Below are positions 1 through 7,239 of a stretch of DNA of 32,919 nt, one piece after another. The notes below the pieces were generated by a model that searched no databases, was not told the origin of the DNA, and worked only from the letters and a program-made list of their open reading frames with translations. This stretch comes from Clostridiales bacterium (GTDB taxonomy: Bacteria > Bacillota > Clostridia > Lachnospirales > Lachnospiraceae), in the NCBI GenBank assembly GCA_019423835.1, contig JAHZAR010000005.1, positions 31,274 through 64,192 of the forward strand, given 5' to 3'. Numbering within the stretch: the first letter of the stretch is position 1; every line of letters begins with the position of its first letter. The position numbers and the translations under genes were made by a program.

Positions 1-432
1 GGCTCCGCAGGATCCCCACTGACCGCAGATTCCGCCGGGAACCTGTGAACCGCGCTCCCGCATGGCTAAGAGGGCAGGCTCCAATTCAAATTCAGCTCCG
101 CAGTTTTTGCAGGCAGCCAGCAGGGCAGAGCCTACCAGGACATGATGCTCCGGCCCATGCATATGGATCTGGGGGAAGCGGATCAGCTCCTGCATAATAG
201 CTACCGGATTTTTCTGTTTCGTGTGAAGGCAGAAGCTGTAAATCACCTGCAGGGCGTCCTTTTCATGGCAGGAGTCGCAGATGTAGTGCCCGTTTTCGCA
301 GCGCGCATTGGATACGAAATGGCCGTGACAGAGGACGCATTCAACTGGTTCCATATGCTGTGAATATACCAGAGGGGCACCGCAAATCAGGCACCCGGAT
401 GGTGTGTGCTGTGTATTGTCTGATGTTTTCAT
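1..432 (-). CDS. DUF5714-type cysteine-rich protein (3' end cut by window edge)
   Basis: The reading frame opens with ATG at 432 and stays open for 144 codons to the window edge, so the C-terminus is missing. The start is set by an AGGAGAT ribosome site just upstream. The visible part has many paired cysteines: C14/C17, C32/C35, C45, C52/C55, C68, C108/C111, C136 and C142. It also has a GHYICDSCH segment and a late PGGICGQWGSCGA segment. This pattern matches, from memory, the DUF5714 family found in methanogens and anaerobic Firmicutes, sometimes fused to a methyltransferase. Its biochemical role is unknown to me; metal or Fe-S binding is inferred from the cysteines. There is no signal peptide, so it is probably cytoplasmic. 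It is transcribed away from gltS, behind that gene's terminator. Confidence 0.75.
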   Translation of the reverse strand, partial: MKTSDNTQHTPSGCLICGAPLVYSQHMEPVECVLCHGHFVSNARCENGHYICDSCHEKDALQVIYSFCLHTKQKNPVAIMQELIRFPQIHMHGPEHHVLVGSALLAACKNCGAEFELEPALLAMRERGSQVPGGICGQWGSCGA

Positions 433-458
433 TTTAAAATCTCCTGTTCTTTTTTACT

Positions 459-487
459 ATTTTGGATGGAAAAAGAGTAAAAGTCAA
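459..487 (-). promoter_or_regulatory. Putative sigma-A promoter of the DUF5714 gene
   Basis: Read on the minus strand, a TTGACT -35 box (482-487) and a CAAAAT -10 box (459-464) are separated by 17 nt. They lie a short distance upstream of the ATG at 432. The -10 box is weak, so this is a plausible rather than certain call. Confidence 0.4.
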
Positions 488-521
488 TAGAAACTGCCAA
501 TGTGTCAGAAAATATGCCGGG

Positions 522-571
522 AAAATAAAAAGGGACACCGACGGCTGCAGACATGACAGCGGTGGTGTCCC
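522..571 (-). terminator. Intrinsic terminator of gltS
   Basis: GGGACACC (532-539) pairs with GGTGTCCC (564-571). On the minus strand the stem is followed by TTTTTATTTT. It lies about 118 nt past the gltS stop codon, so gltS has a longish 3' untranslated tail. Confidence 0.7.
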
Positions 572-688
572 TTCTGGTGAGGGCCGGTGAATGTTTAACC
601 GCTCACCTCATTGGAGTTTGGGAAACAGGTTCCCGGTATAGAATGACATAAATATAAGATAATATCCTGACATCTAAATGATAAGTAA

Positions 689-1870
689 TTACAGCAGGTT
701 CATGAAGGTGGTCAGAACCATGGAGTTGAAGAAATCAATAAAGAGACTTCCAACTAAAGGCACGATGAAAAATGCGCGGGGAGCTGCTCCATAGCGCTCT
801 GCAAGTGCCTTCATATTGGCCATGGCGTTAGGCGTAGCGCCCATACCGAAACCACAGAAGGCGGTTGTCATGGCTGCTGCCTCGTAGTCGCGTCCCATGA
901 TATTGAATACGACGAAGTTTGCGTAGAGGAACATGATGAATGTCTGGATAAGGAGGATGACAACCATCGGCAGTGCCAGGGCGGCAAGCTCCCACAGCTT
1001 TAAGTTCATCATGGCCATAGCCAGGTAAATGTTCAGGGACAGGCCGCCCAGGGTATCGATCTCATCCATCGGGAGATCATGGCCGGAAACATCCCAGATA
1101 TTTCTGAGAGCCGCTGCGCACAGCATAGCTCCGATGTAGGCAGGCATGGTAACGCCGATCATGTCAAAGCCGGACATGATGAGTGTTCCGATACCGATTG
1201 CGATTGCCAGAAATACAGTTGCGTTTGTGAACTTCTGTGCATCAATCGGAGTTGAGGAGGAATCACTGGCATTTCCTTCCTCAGCTGCTGTGGATTTAAG
1301 TCCCATCTTTTCAACTCTGCGGCGGGCAATCGGGCCTCCCATCATACTTCCGGATACGAGACCATATGTAGCAGCGGCCAAAGCCACGGTAAGCGCACCG
1401 GAAACGCCGTAGGTTTCCTCGAGAAGAGGACCAAAGGAGCCGGAAGTTCCATGGCCGCCGACTAACGGGATGGAGCCCATGCACAGTCCCAGAAGCGGAT
1501 CAAGTCCGAAGGCTGCTGCCAGAGCGCTTCCGACGCCGTCCTGAATTACGCACATTAAAATGGCAAGAGCCAGGAAGATAAATACCTGTATGCCGCCTTT
1601 TTTCAGCAGGCGGAAGCAGGCAGTGAAACCGACGCTGCAGAAGAACACCGTCATCAGAATAGTCTGAACCGTGGTGTCAAAGGTAAACTCCAGGATTCCG
1701 GCACAGTAGAGAGCCAGATGGAGAAGGGCGAAAACGATTCCGCCTGCCACCGGGGCCGGGATACAGTAACGGTTTAAGAGTGTAATTTTCTTAACCATCA
1801 GCCGTCCAACAGCATACACGATGGCGCCCAGGGCACAGGCCTGGTACATGTCAAGTTGCAGTGTCATCAT
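689..1870 (-). CDS. gltS: Sodium/glutamate symporter GltS
   Basis: This is a 393-residue integral membrane protein of the GltS family, which imports glutamate with sodium. It is rich in hydrophobic helices and carries the family's glycine-rich loop VGGHGTSGSFG in the first half. A second glycine-rich stretch, CGFGMGATPNAMANM, sits near the C-terminus, as expected for the inverted-repeat fold. The length is typical (about 400). I chose the ATG at 1870 because AAAGGGGG lies 8 nt upstream; a TTG at 1897 would extend the frame but puts that ribosome site inside the gene. It is divergent from a two-component system at 2117-4124, which is the likely regulator. A second GltS-like gene lies at 26007. 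Confidence 0.93.
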   Translation of the reverse strand: MMTLQLDMYQACALGAIVYAVGRLMVKKITLLNRYCIPAPVAGGIVFALLHLALYCAGILEFTFDTTVQTILMTVFFCSVGFTACFRLLKKGGIQVFIFLALAILMCVIQDGVGSALAAAFGLDPLLGLCMGSIPLVGGHGTSGSFGPLLEETYGVSGALTVALAAATYGLVSGSMMGGPIARRRVEKMGLKSTAAEEGNASDSSSTPIDAQKFTNATVFLAIAIGIGTLIMSGFDMIGVTMPAYIGAMLCAAALRNIWDVSGHDLPMDEIDTLGGLSLNIYLAMAMMNLKLWELAALALPMVVILLIQTFIMFLYANFVVFNIMGRDYEAAAMTTAFCGFGMGATPNAMANMKALAERYGAAPRAFFIVPLVGSLFIDFFNSMVLTTFMNLL

Positions 1871-1945
1871 AGATAATTCCCCCTTTCGATTATGCAATAA
1901 TTATCCTAGGTTTCTACAAAAAAATACAAGATAATTTTCGATTCT

Positions 1946-1982
1946 AGTGTTAAGAAAGTGTTAATAAAACAAAAAATGTTAC
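1946..1982. promoter_or_regulatory. Direct repeats, candidate response-regulator operator
   Basis: AGTGTTAA occurs at 1946-1953 and again at 1957-1964, exactly 11 bp apart (one helical turn). A weaker copy, AATGTTAC, is at 1975-1982. The repeats sit between the divergent gltS and kinase genes. Helically phased direct repeats are common for response-regulator dimers, so they may bind the regulator encoded at 3510-4124. The function is inferred. Confidence 0.4.
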
Positions 1983-2116
1983 GAAAAATTAACAAGAAAC
2001 AAATTGTAAACAGATAAAAAGACGAGAAGGTATAAAAATACTATACACTGGAGACAAAGAAGGATTTGAAAGGCGGTTGCCTATGCAGTATACTGATAGT
2101 AAATGGGGAGGAGAGT

Positions 2117-3541
2117 ATGCAGATGGCTGAAAAAAGGCTGGAAATACACTGCAACAGGAAAATGTTTGTCCAGGGGTGCATGGTAATCGTGATAGGACTT
2201 TTTCTGCCTGCTTTTGTAACAGTTTACCGTTTTGATGTATACGGAACTCTGAAGCGCGCCATGGACTTAAACAGCGGAGAACAGCTTCTGATTGGGGCAC
2301 TGAAACTGGTAGTTATCAATATTGTCAGGGCAGTTCCCAACTATCTGGGAGTATTTCTGCTGAACGAGTCTATCCAGGTATACCTGTTCGGAAAACGGAG
2401 GTTCATATTTAATGCAGTGTTTACAGTGACTTTTATCATGGAGCTGTACCGCATTATCGACTGGGGATACGGAATCCGGTACGATTTCGGGGTGCCTGCT
2501 CTGCTGATTGTGGGGTTCGTGCTGTTTCTCTCCTATATTGATCTGTTTTCCATCAACATGATCAACAAACTGCTGATCGTGTTTTCCCTGCTTTTGAGCA
2601 TCCAGTGGCTGGATGTGGTGACGTTTCTGGGAAAGTACGGGTTTGGGCGGGGGGACGCTTCCATGGATGTGAAGATTGCGGCAGCAGTGGCGGGAAACGA
2701 GAGCCTTCTCAATCTGTTTGCCCTGTGCATGTTTGCAGCCTTTCTTTTTGCCTCCCTGATGCAGGTACAGATTCTATATAAAGAGCATAAGCTGAAGGTT
2801 TCCAACGAAAAGACCAGGCAGGTGGAAAAGGAACTTTACAACGCTCAGATCCAGGCGCTGAAAATGAGAAACTACAGCGAGGTACAGAGCCTTGTCCACG
2901 ATTTGAAAACGCCTCTCACCACGATTCAGGGGCTCATCAGTCTGGTGGAGCTGATGGAGAGCGAAGGATCGGTTCATGAGTATTTTGAGAAAATCTCGGA
3001 TTCCTTAAGTGCCATGAATATGATGATTTCGGAGATCCTGTATGAGGACAGGCGGTCGGCTGTCACTACGGAGGAGCTGATGCGGACAGTGCTGGCCCAG
3101 GTTTCCATTACCGTGCCTCCGGGTATGATCCGGTACGATAACGAGTGCCCGGATGCGCAGATACTCGGAAACAGGATCCGCCTGTCCAGGGCTGTGATCA
3201 ATGTGATCACAAATGCCTGGTATGCAGTAGAGCAGAAAGGGGAGGAGAATAAAAAGGAGAGTATCCGTGTGCAGGTGTACCTGGAGGGAGCGTCCATTGT
3301 CATTCAGGTGAGGGATCGTGGGGTTGGGATCTCGCCGGAGAAGATAAGGAGGATCTGGGAGCTTGGGTATTCCGGACGCCATTCCACCGGTCTTGGTCTG
3401 GCTTTTACCAGACAAGTGGTGGAAAATCACAGAGGAACCATAGAGATAGAGAGTGAAGAAGGACATTATACAGAGGTGACGATAGTCCTGAGAAAGGAAG
3501 AAAAGGGGAATGGAGAGTACGAAAAGGATTCTTGTCATTGA
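2117..3541 (+). CDS. Membrane sensor histidine kinase
   Basis: This 474-residue kinase starts at ATG 2117, or possibly 2123; GGGGAGGAG lies just upstream and an earlier ATG at 2066 has no ribosome site. Residues about 15-235 hold roughly six hydrophobic segments with no recognisable extracellular sensor domain, so the membrane region itself may sense the signal. A coiled linker leads to the phosphoacceptor motif VHDLKTPLTT with H261. The ATPase domain follows: N-box NVITNA (N362-N366), G1 box DRGVGIS (from D400) and G2 box GLGLAF (from G425). The C-terminal end overlaps the response regulator by 32 nt, implying coupled translation. Divergence from gltS suggests glutamate or a related acid as the signal, which is an inference. 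Confidence 0.9.
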   Translation: MQMAEKRLEIHCNRKMFVQGCMVIVIGLFLPAFVTVYRFDVYGTLKRAMDLNSGEQLLIGALKLVVINIVRAVPNYLGVFLLNESIQVYLFGKRRFIFNAVFTVTFIMELYRIIDWGYGIRYDFGVPALLIVGFVLFLSYIDLFSINMINKLLIVFSLLLSIQWLDVVTFLGKYGFGRGDASMDVKIAAAVAGNESLLNLFALCMFAAFLFASLMQVQILYKEHKLKVSNEKTRQVEKELYNAQIQALKMRNYSEVQSLVHDLKTPLTTIQGLISLVELMESEGSVHEYFEKISDSLSAMNMMISEILYEDRRSAVTTEELMRTVLAQVSITVPPGMIRYDNECPDAQILGNRIRLSRAVINVITNAWYAVEQKGEENKKESIRVQVYLEGASIVIQVRDRGVGISPEKIRRIWELGYSGRHSTGLGLAFTRQVVENHRGTIEIESEEGHYTEVTIVLRKEEKGNGEYEKDSCH

Positions 3542-4124
3542 CGACAACCAGGATATTTTATACACATTGGAACAGATCTGCATGTTCCAGAAGTGGAAGC
3601 CTCTCCTGGCGGCCAGCTACAGGGAGGCGGAGGGCTTTATCCGCAGGGGAAATGTGGATCTGATACTGGTGGACTACCATATGCCGGGGACAGACGGGAT
3701 CACGGCGGTGCGGGAGATACGAAAAAGTCTTCCCAGGATTCCCGTCATTGTCCTGACCATCGAGGAGGAGGGAGAGATTGTAAAACGGTTCATGGAGGCG
3801 GGCGCTGACGATTATGCCCTGAAGCCGGTGAAGGCCATTGATCTGATCTCCAGAATCAAGGTGCATCTCCAGTATTATGAGAGGAACCAGTATTATGGGA
3901 ATCATGACAAGGGCATCAGCGGAATCACTCTGAAAAAGGTGGAGGAGTGCCTGAAGGGCTGCCGGGAGTTTATGGACATTGACACGCTGGAAGAAAAGAC
4001 GCAGCTGAAAAAGAAGACTCTCTACCGGTATTTGCAGTACCTGACCAGAGAGGGAAGGGTGGAGGCGGACTACACCTACGGTGACATGGGTCGGCCAAAA
4101 ACCTGGTACAGGATTAAGGAATAG
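3510..4124 (+). CDS. Response regulator with C-terminal winged-helix-like domain (CitB/DcuR-like)
   Basis: This 204-residue protein pairs with the upstream kinase. The receiver domain (about 5-120) has the acidic pair D11/D12, phosphoacceptor D55 (LVDYHMPG), T83 and K105, so all key residues are present. The C-terminal 70 residues form a predicted DNA-binding domain (about 135-204) with EEKTQLKKKTLYRYLQYL and a GRPKTWYRI wing. This architecture recalls the CitB/DcuR regulators of carboxylate and amino-acid uptake. The ATG at 3510 lies inside the kinase gene behind an AAGGGG-type site. Likely targets are its own operon and gltS, through repeats at 1946-1982 (inferred). Confidence 0.9.
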   Translation: MESTKRILVIDDNQDILYTLEQICMFQKWKPLLAASYREAEGFIRRGNVDLILVDYHMPGTDGITAVREIRKSLPRIPVIVLTIEEEGEIVKRFMEAGADDYALKPVKAIDLISRIKVHLQYYERNQYYGNHDKGISGITLKKVEECLKGCREFMDIDTLEEKTQLKKKTLYRYLQYLTREGRVEADYTYGDMGRPKTWYRIKE

Positions 4125-4136
4125 AAAAGGGAAAAA

Positions 4137-4188
4137 GCGGGAGGTTTCTCTGCGCGTGGGAGAGCGCAGAGAAACCTCCCGCTTTTTT
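4137..4188. terminator. Strong bidirectional intrinsic terminator
   Basis: A perfect 19-bp stem (4137-4155 with 4164-4182) has an 8-nt loop. TTTTTT follows on the plus strand and an A-run precedes it, so it works in both directions. It separates the convergent two-component operon and pgs operon. Confidence 0.93.
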
Positions 4189-4192
4189 CTTA

Positions 4193-5314
4193 TCAGAGGG
4201 GAAGACGTCTTCTGGGGAATCCCCGGAGAGTCAGGGCGGCTGCGCCAAGGTTAAACACGAGGAGAACCGCCGCCAGCGCCTTTGAGCAGGTTTTCTCATT
4301 GTAGACGCCGCCGCTTCCCACCTCAGGCAGGGGAACGGGATCCACAGGAAGGCCGTAGGAGGGGAGAAGACTTTTCATATTTAACAGGTGGATCACCGGA
4401 ATGTCCCGGCGGAGGAAGAGGGGAATCAGCCCCCCGGCCTCCTCCGGGACGGAGCAGGGAAGCAGGATCCCGTTGTCGGCCGAGATGAGCTCCGTGCCTC
4501 CGCCGAAGGACAGGAGATTTCCGCCTGCGTTGATGAAAACGGCAGGGGGGCCGGAGGAGCCTTCACCGGAGTTTTCGGAAAAGTAGATGGACTCCCTGGC
4601 GGCTATGTTTTCACCCAACTCCTCATAGTCCAGAAAGGTGAGGCCGAAGTTCTCCAAACGGTTTCTGATGGTCAATTTTGTCTCCTCCGGCATCTCTTTT
4701 CCCTGATCCCCGCTTCCGCCCATGGAAAAGTAAGCGGAGTGGTTTTTGATGATTCCCCTGGAGAAGAGAAAGTGTTCCATGTCCAGCCAAGTGAAGGCCG
4801 GGTCATTGGCCCCGTAGGAGGAGGCTCCCACGGAGGAGACCACGATGCCTTCTGCACCTATGACATCCAGGGAGCAGAGGACAGCCGTGTTCAGGCAGGG
4901 AAAGGAGCTGGAAAAGCTGACGGCCACTGTGTCGCCGGGCTTTACTCCGAGGGAGAGGAGCATGTCTGTGATCATGGCGGCCGTGTTCGGATTTGTGGTG
5001 GAACGCTTGGATTCCAGATTTCCCAGGGTGGTGGTGATCTCCGTGTAGGGGGAGCCGATAAGCCCTGTCTGGTTTGGATCGTCGGCGGGAGAGAAGGAAT
5101 CGCCTCTGCGAAGCCTTTCCTCCCGGATGGCGGCGAAGGCTTCAGCGGTTTTCTGGGCGGCCTTCAGCTGAATGTCCTGCCAGGGTTTCGCCTCCTCCCG
5201 GACGGAGCGCTCCAGAATCAGGAGGGAAACAAGGAGGGACAGGAGAAGGACGGCCAGCCGGACGGCTCTGTTTTCCCAGGAGAGGCGGCCTGCACGGGAA
5301 GGGTTGTGTTTCAT
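4193..5314 (-). CDS. pgsW: Poly-gamma-glutamate system protein PgsW
   Basis: This 373-residue protein is last in the pgsB-pgsC-pgsW operon. The ATG at 5314 follows GGGAGGAGG at good spacing; longer frames start inside pgsC and lack such a site. It has an N-terminal membrane anchor (about 20-37) and a long extracytoplasmic region containing SVGASSYGAND and FINAGGNLLSFGGG. A second hydrophobic segment lies near the C-terminus (about 345-362). It resembles the family annotated as 'poly-gamma-glutamate system protein', found beside pgsBC in some anaerobes. Its exact job is unknown; a role in polymer export, assembly or processing at the membrane is inferred from context. A CapA-like (PgsA) metallophosphatase-type gene is absent here. 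Confidence 0.8.
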   Translation of the reverse strand: MKHNPSRAGRLSWENRAVRLAVLLLSLLVSLLILERSVREEAKPWQDIQLKAAQKTAEAFAAIREERLRRGDSFSPADDPNQTGLIGSPYTEITTTLGNLESKRSTTNPNTAAMITDMLLSLGVKPGDTVAVSFSSSFPCLNTAVLCSLDVIGAEGIVVSSVGASSYGANDPAFTWLDMEHFLFSRGIIKNHSAYFSMGGSGDQGKEMPEETKLTIRNRLENFGLTFLDYEELGENIAARESIYFSENSGEGSSGPPAVFINAGGNLLSFGGGTELISADNGILLPCSVPEEAGGLIPLFLRRDIPVIHLLNMKSLLPSYGLPVDPVPLPEVGSGGVYNEKTCSKALAAVLLVFNLGAAALTLRGFPRRRLPL

Positions 5315-5333
5315 AATGTACCTCCTCCCTGTA

Positions 5334-5750
5334 TCAGAATAAAAACTGAACGGCGGCGGATACCAGGCACACGGCCAGGGTGACTGCACCCAGGGAGAGA
5401 AGCGTCAGAATCGGCCCCTGCTTTTCTATATCCTTGCCGAGAAGACCTGGAATCAGCCAGCCGATGGAGAGTACCGCGCCGGGGACGGCGAAAGCCGCGA
5501 GAAAACGAAGCAGGATCCCTGTCATAATATACACGGCGAAGCGGCGCCTGCCGTATAGGATCATGTATCCGGAAAAGAAGCGCACCACGGCCACACAGAG
5601 GAGGGCTGCTGCCGCTGTCATGGCCAGACGCCAGGGCTCGTTGCAGTACATGGCAAAATAGGCCGGCACAATGATTCCGCCTGGTGATAAATCTGTAAAT
5701 TCCGTAAAAATCAGGCTGAACAGTATTCCGAGAAGCAAAAGCTCATTCAT
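5334..5750 (-). CDS. pgsC: Poly-gamma-glutamate synthase membrane subunit PgsC/CapC
   Basis: This 138-residue, highly hydrophobic protein has about four to five membrane segments. Its N-terminus, GILFSLIFTEFTDLSPGGIIVPAY read in pieces, carries the family's SPGGIIVP motif, which is diagnostic of PgsC/CapC. The length is close to the family norm of about 150. In PGA synthesis PgsC partners the ATP-dependent ligase PgsB at the membrane. The ATG at 5750 follows AGGAGGG by 6 nt. It lies 18 nt downstream of pgsB and 19 nt upstream of pgsW, so the three genes are almost certainly co-transcribed. Confidence 0.92.
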   Translation of the reverse strand: MNELLLLGILFSLIFTEFTDLSPGGIIVPAYFAMYCNEPWRLAMTAAAALLCVAVVRFFSGYMILYGRRRFAVYIMTGILLRFLAAFAVPGAVLSIGWLIPGLLGKDIEKQGPILTLLSLGAVTLAVCLVSAAVQFLF

Positions 5751-5768
5751 GGCAAACCCTCCTGTCGT

Positions 5769-6857
5769 TTAATTCTGCATTTCCAGCGTCTCGATCATCT
5801 TATATCCGGCGCCCTTGATATTCCCGATTCCGATGAGCAGAGAGCCTGCAGGCTGATCCAGGCATTCCCTGTAATCTCTGACACATTTCAAATCCTCCAC
5901 TCCTGCGCGGGAAAAAAGCCGTCTGGGGAGGGAAGCGCCCGTTCCCACCATCCACACCGTGTGATTTCTATAGTTCGGGAAGAAGTACCGGGCAAAGAGA
6001 AAGGCCCGGTCTGGCCGGTCACCTCTGTGGTTGTAGAGGAAGGAAAGGGAGACGTACTCTTCGGAGAGGGATTCGATCTGCCGGACGGTGGACATGGGAT
6101 CGTTGACGGAGAAGAGATTCAGAAATGAGAATTCTTCCCCGTTTTTATTCTTCAGCCGGTAAATCTTTCTGACGCCGAAATCCTCCAGCACGTTTCCGAT
6201 TCCTTCCCGAAACTCCTCCTCACCGATGCCGAAGCTCTTCCCGATCTCGCGGGCAATGGAGGTGCTCTCCTCCGACACGTTCCCTGACGGGCAGAATACA
6301 AGACGGCTGTTCTTTTCCCTGCACTTTCTGTCGAAGAAATCACAGAAATTAGGATCCGCCGTGTACAGCGTCCCCTTCTCCGGAACGGTGGCAGACAGGG
6401 ACCGTGCAATCTCCTCCAGGGTGTCCCCCATCTCAAATACGTGGTCGTAGCGGACATTCGTGATGACGGTAATGTTTGACTTTACGATCTGCTCCTGGGC
6501 GGTTTTCTGGAGAAGAGGGTTTACGGCCATGCACTCGAGAATCAGGATTTCCGCCCCCTCTTTCTTTGCCCGGCGGATGATGCGAAGCTGTTCATGGATG
6601 TTGGCAGGGCCAAGGCGCTTCACCGGGGACTGGGTTCCGTCCACATGGATCATCATGGCGTCTGTGCCGGTTGTTTTTGTAAAGCATCTGTATTTTTGCC
6701 TGAGAACAGCGTCGATACAGCGGCAGGTGGAGGTTTTCCCGCGGATTCCGTTTACGTGGATCACGGCGGTGAAGGAGGCAAGACAGCGGTCATTGACGGC
6801 CTTCTCTGTACAGAAATACAGAAGAAGGATGATAAAAAGGATGGAAAACAGAATCAT
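5769..6857 (-). CDS. pgsB: Poly-gamma-glutamate synthase ligase subunit PgsB/CapB
   Basis: This 362-residue protein is the Mur-ligase-like enzyme that joins glutamates through gamma-amide bonds using ATP. A short N-terminal membrane segment (2-15) is followed by the ATP-binding loop NGIRGKTST (36-44). Downstream are TKTTGTDA, a HEQLRIIRRAK segment, and ECMAVNP then TNVRYDH, all characteristic of CapB/PgsB. The length is slightly shorter than the Bacillus enzymes (about 390). The ATG at 6857 follows GGAGGTG by 5 nt. It leads the pgsBCW operon, with an upstream leader of up to about 240 nt containing hairpins (see 7064-7088). The product may be a capsule or a released polymer; the sequence does not decide which. 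Confidence 0.93.
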   Translation of the reverse strand: MILFSILFIILLLYFCTEKAVNDRCLASFTAVIHVNGIRGKTSTCRCIDAVLRQKYRCFTKTTGTDAMMIHVDGTQSPVKRLGPANIHEQLRIIRRAKKEGAEILILECMAVNPLLQKTAQEQIVKSNITVITNVRYDHVFEMGDTLEEIARSLSATVPEKGTLYTADPNFCDFFDRKCREKNSRLVFCPSGNVSEESTSIAREIGKSFGIGEEEFREGIGNVLEDFGVRKIYRLKNKNGEEFSFLNLFSVNDPMSTVRQIESLSEEYVSLSFLYNHRGDRPDRAFLFARYFFPNYRNHTVWMVGTGASLPRRLFSRAGVEDLKCVRDYRECLDQPAGSLLIGIGNIKGAGYKMIETLEMQN

Positions 6858-7063
6858 AAAGGCACCTCCAATGCTCTGATTTTAAGAAAATACCTGGCTA
6901 AGCGCTCCTGGTGTATTCTGCCCTCCGGTTATGACAGCCTCCGGATGAATTTAACACGCGGCTTTCAGCAGTAAATGCAGAAACCGGAATACGCAGGTAT
7001 CATGACTGCTCTGCAGCCATTATACCATCTCGCCTAACGTCTCGATGGAACCGCTCGTCAAAT

Positions 7064-7088
7064 GCATGCTCATGCGAGCATAGCATGC
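7064..7088. repeat. Overlapping alternative hairpins in the pgsB leader
   Basis: GCATGCT (7064-7070) can pair with AGCATGC (7082-7088). An inner pair, ATGCTC (7066-7071) with GAGCAT (7076-7081), shares bases with the outer one, so the two folds compete. The element lies between the two TATAAT boxes. It could be an RNA switch, a protein site or a DNA cruciform; the function is unknown. Confidence 0.45.
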
Positions 7089-7170
7089 GCTTTCCTCGCT
7101 ATTATACCATAATAATAACGGTAAAAAAGGAAAAATAGCAAAATAGGATGAGAGAAAAATGAGAAAAAAT

Positions 7171-7200
7171 AGACAATATGCATAAAGAGTCGTTATGATG
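7171..7200 (+). promoter_or_regulatory. Putative promoter of ggt
   Basis: TAGACA (7171-7176) and TATGAT (7195-7200) are spaced by 18 nt in an A-rich stretch, about 40 nt before the ggt start. Both boxes are near consensus. Confidence 0.5.
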
Positions 7201-7239
7201 TTGTTAAAGTAACACAAGAAAAAATGAGGAGGAAGAGGA

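Larger units (their letters stand above)
6858..7239. promoter_or_regulatory. Divergent pgsB / ggt control region
   Basis: This 382-bp gap has no convincing gene. For pgsB (minus strand) it holds two near-identical 13-mers, GCCATTATACCAT (7016-7028) and GCTATTATACCAT (7098-7110), 82 bp apart. Read on the minus strand each contains a perfect TATAAT. No good -35 box is clear for either. Between them lie overlapping hairpins at 7064-7088. For ggt (plus strand), TAGACA (7171-7176) and TATGAT (7195-7200) are 18 nt apart. Confidence 0.5.

Noticed and set aside
576..607. GGTGAG/CTCACC inverted repeat after gltS
   Set aside because: Short arms and long loop with no T tail; the adjacent 532-571 stem is the convincing terminator.
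4388..5383. Long plus-strand open frame opposite pgsW
   Set aside because: Low-complexity, Gly/Asp-rich translation antisense to a well-supported gene in GC-rich sequence; no domain or ribosome site.
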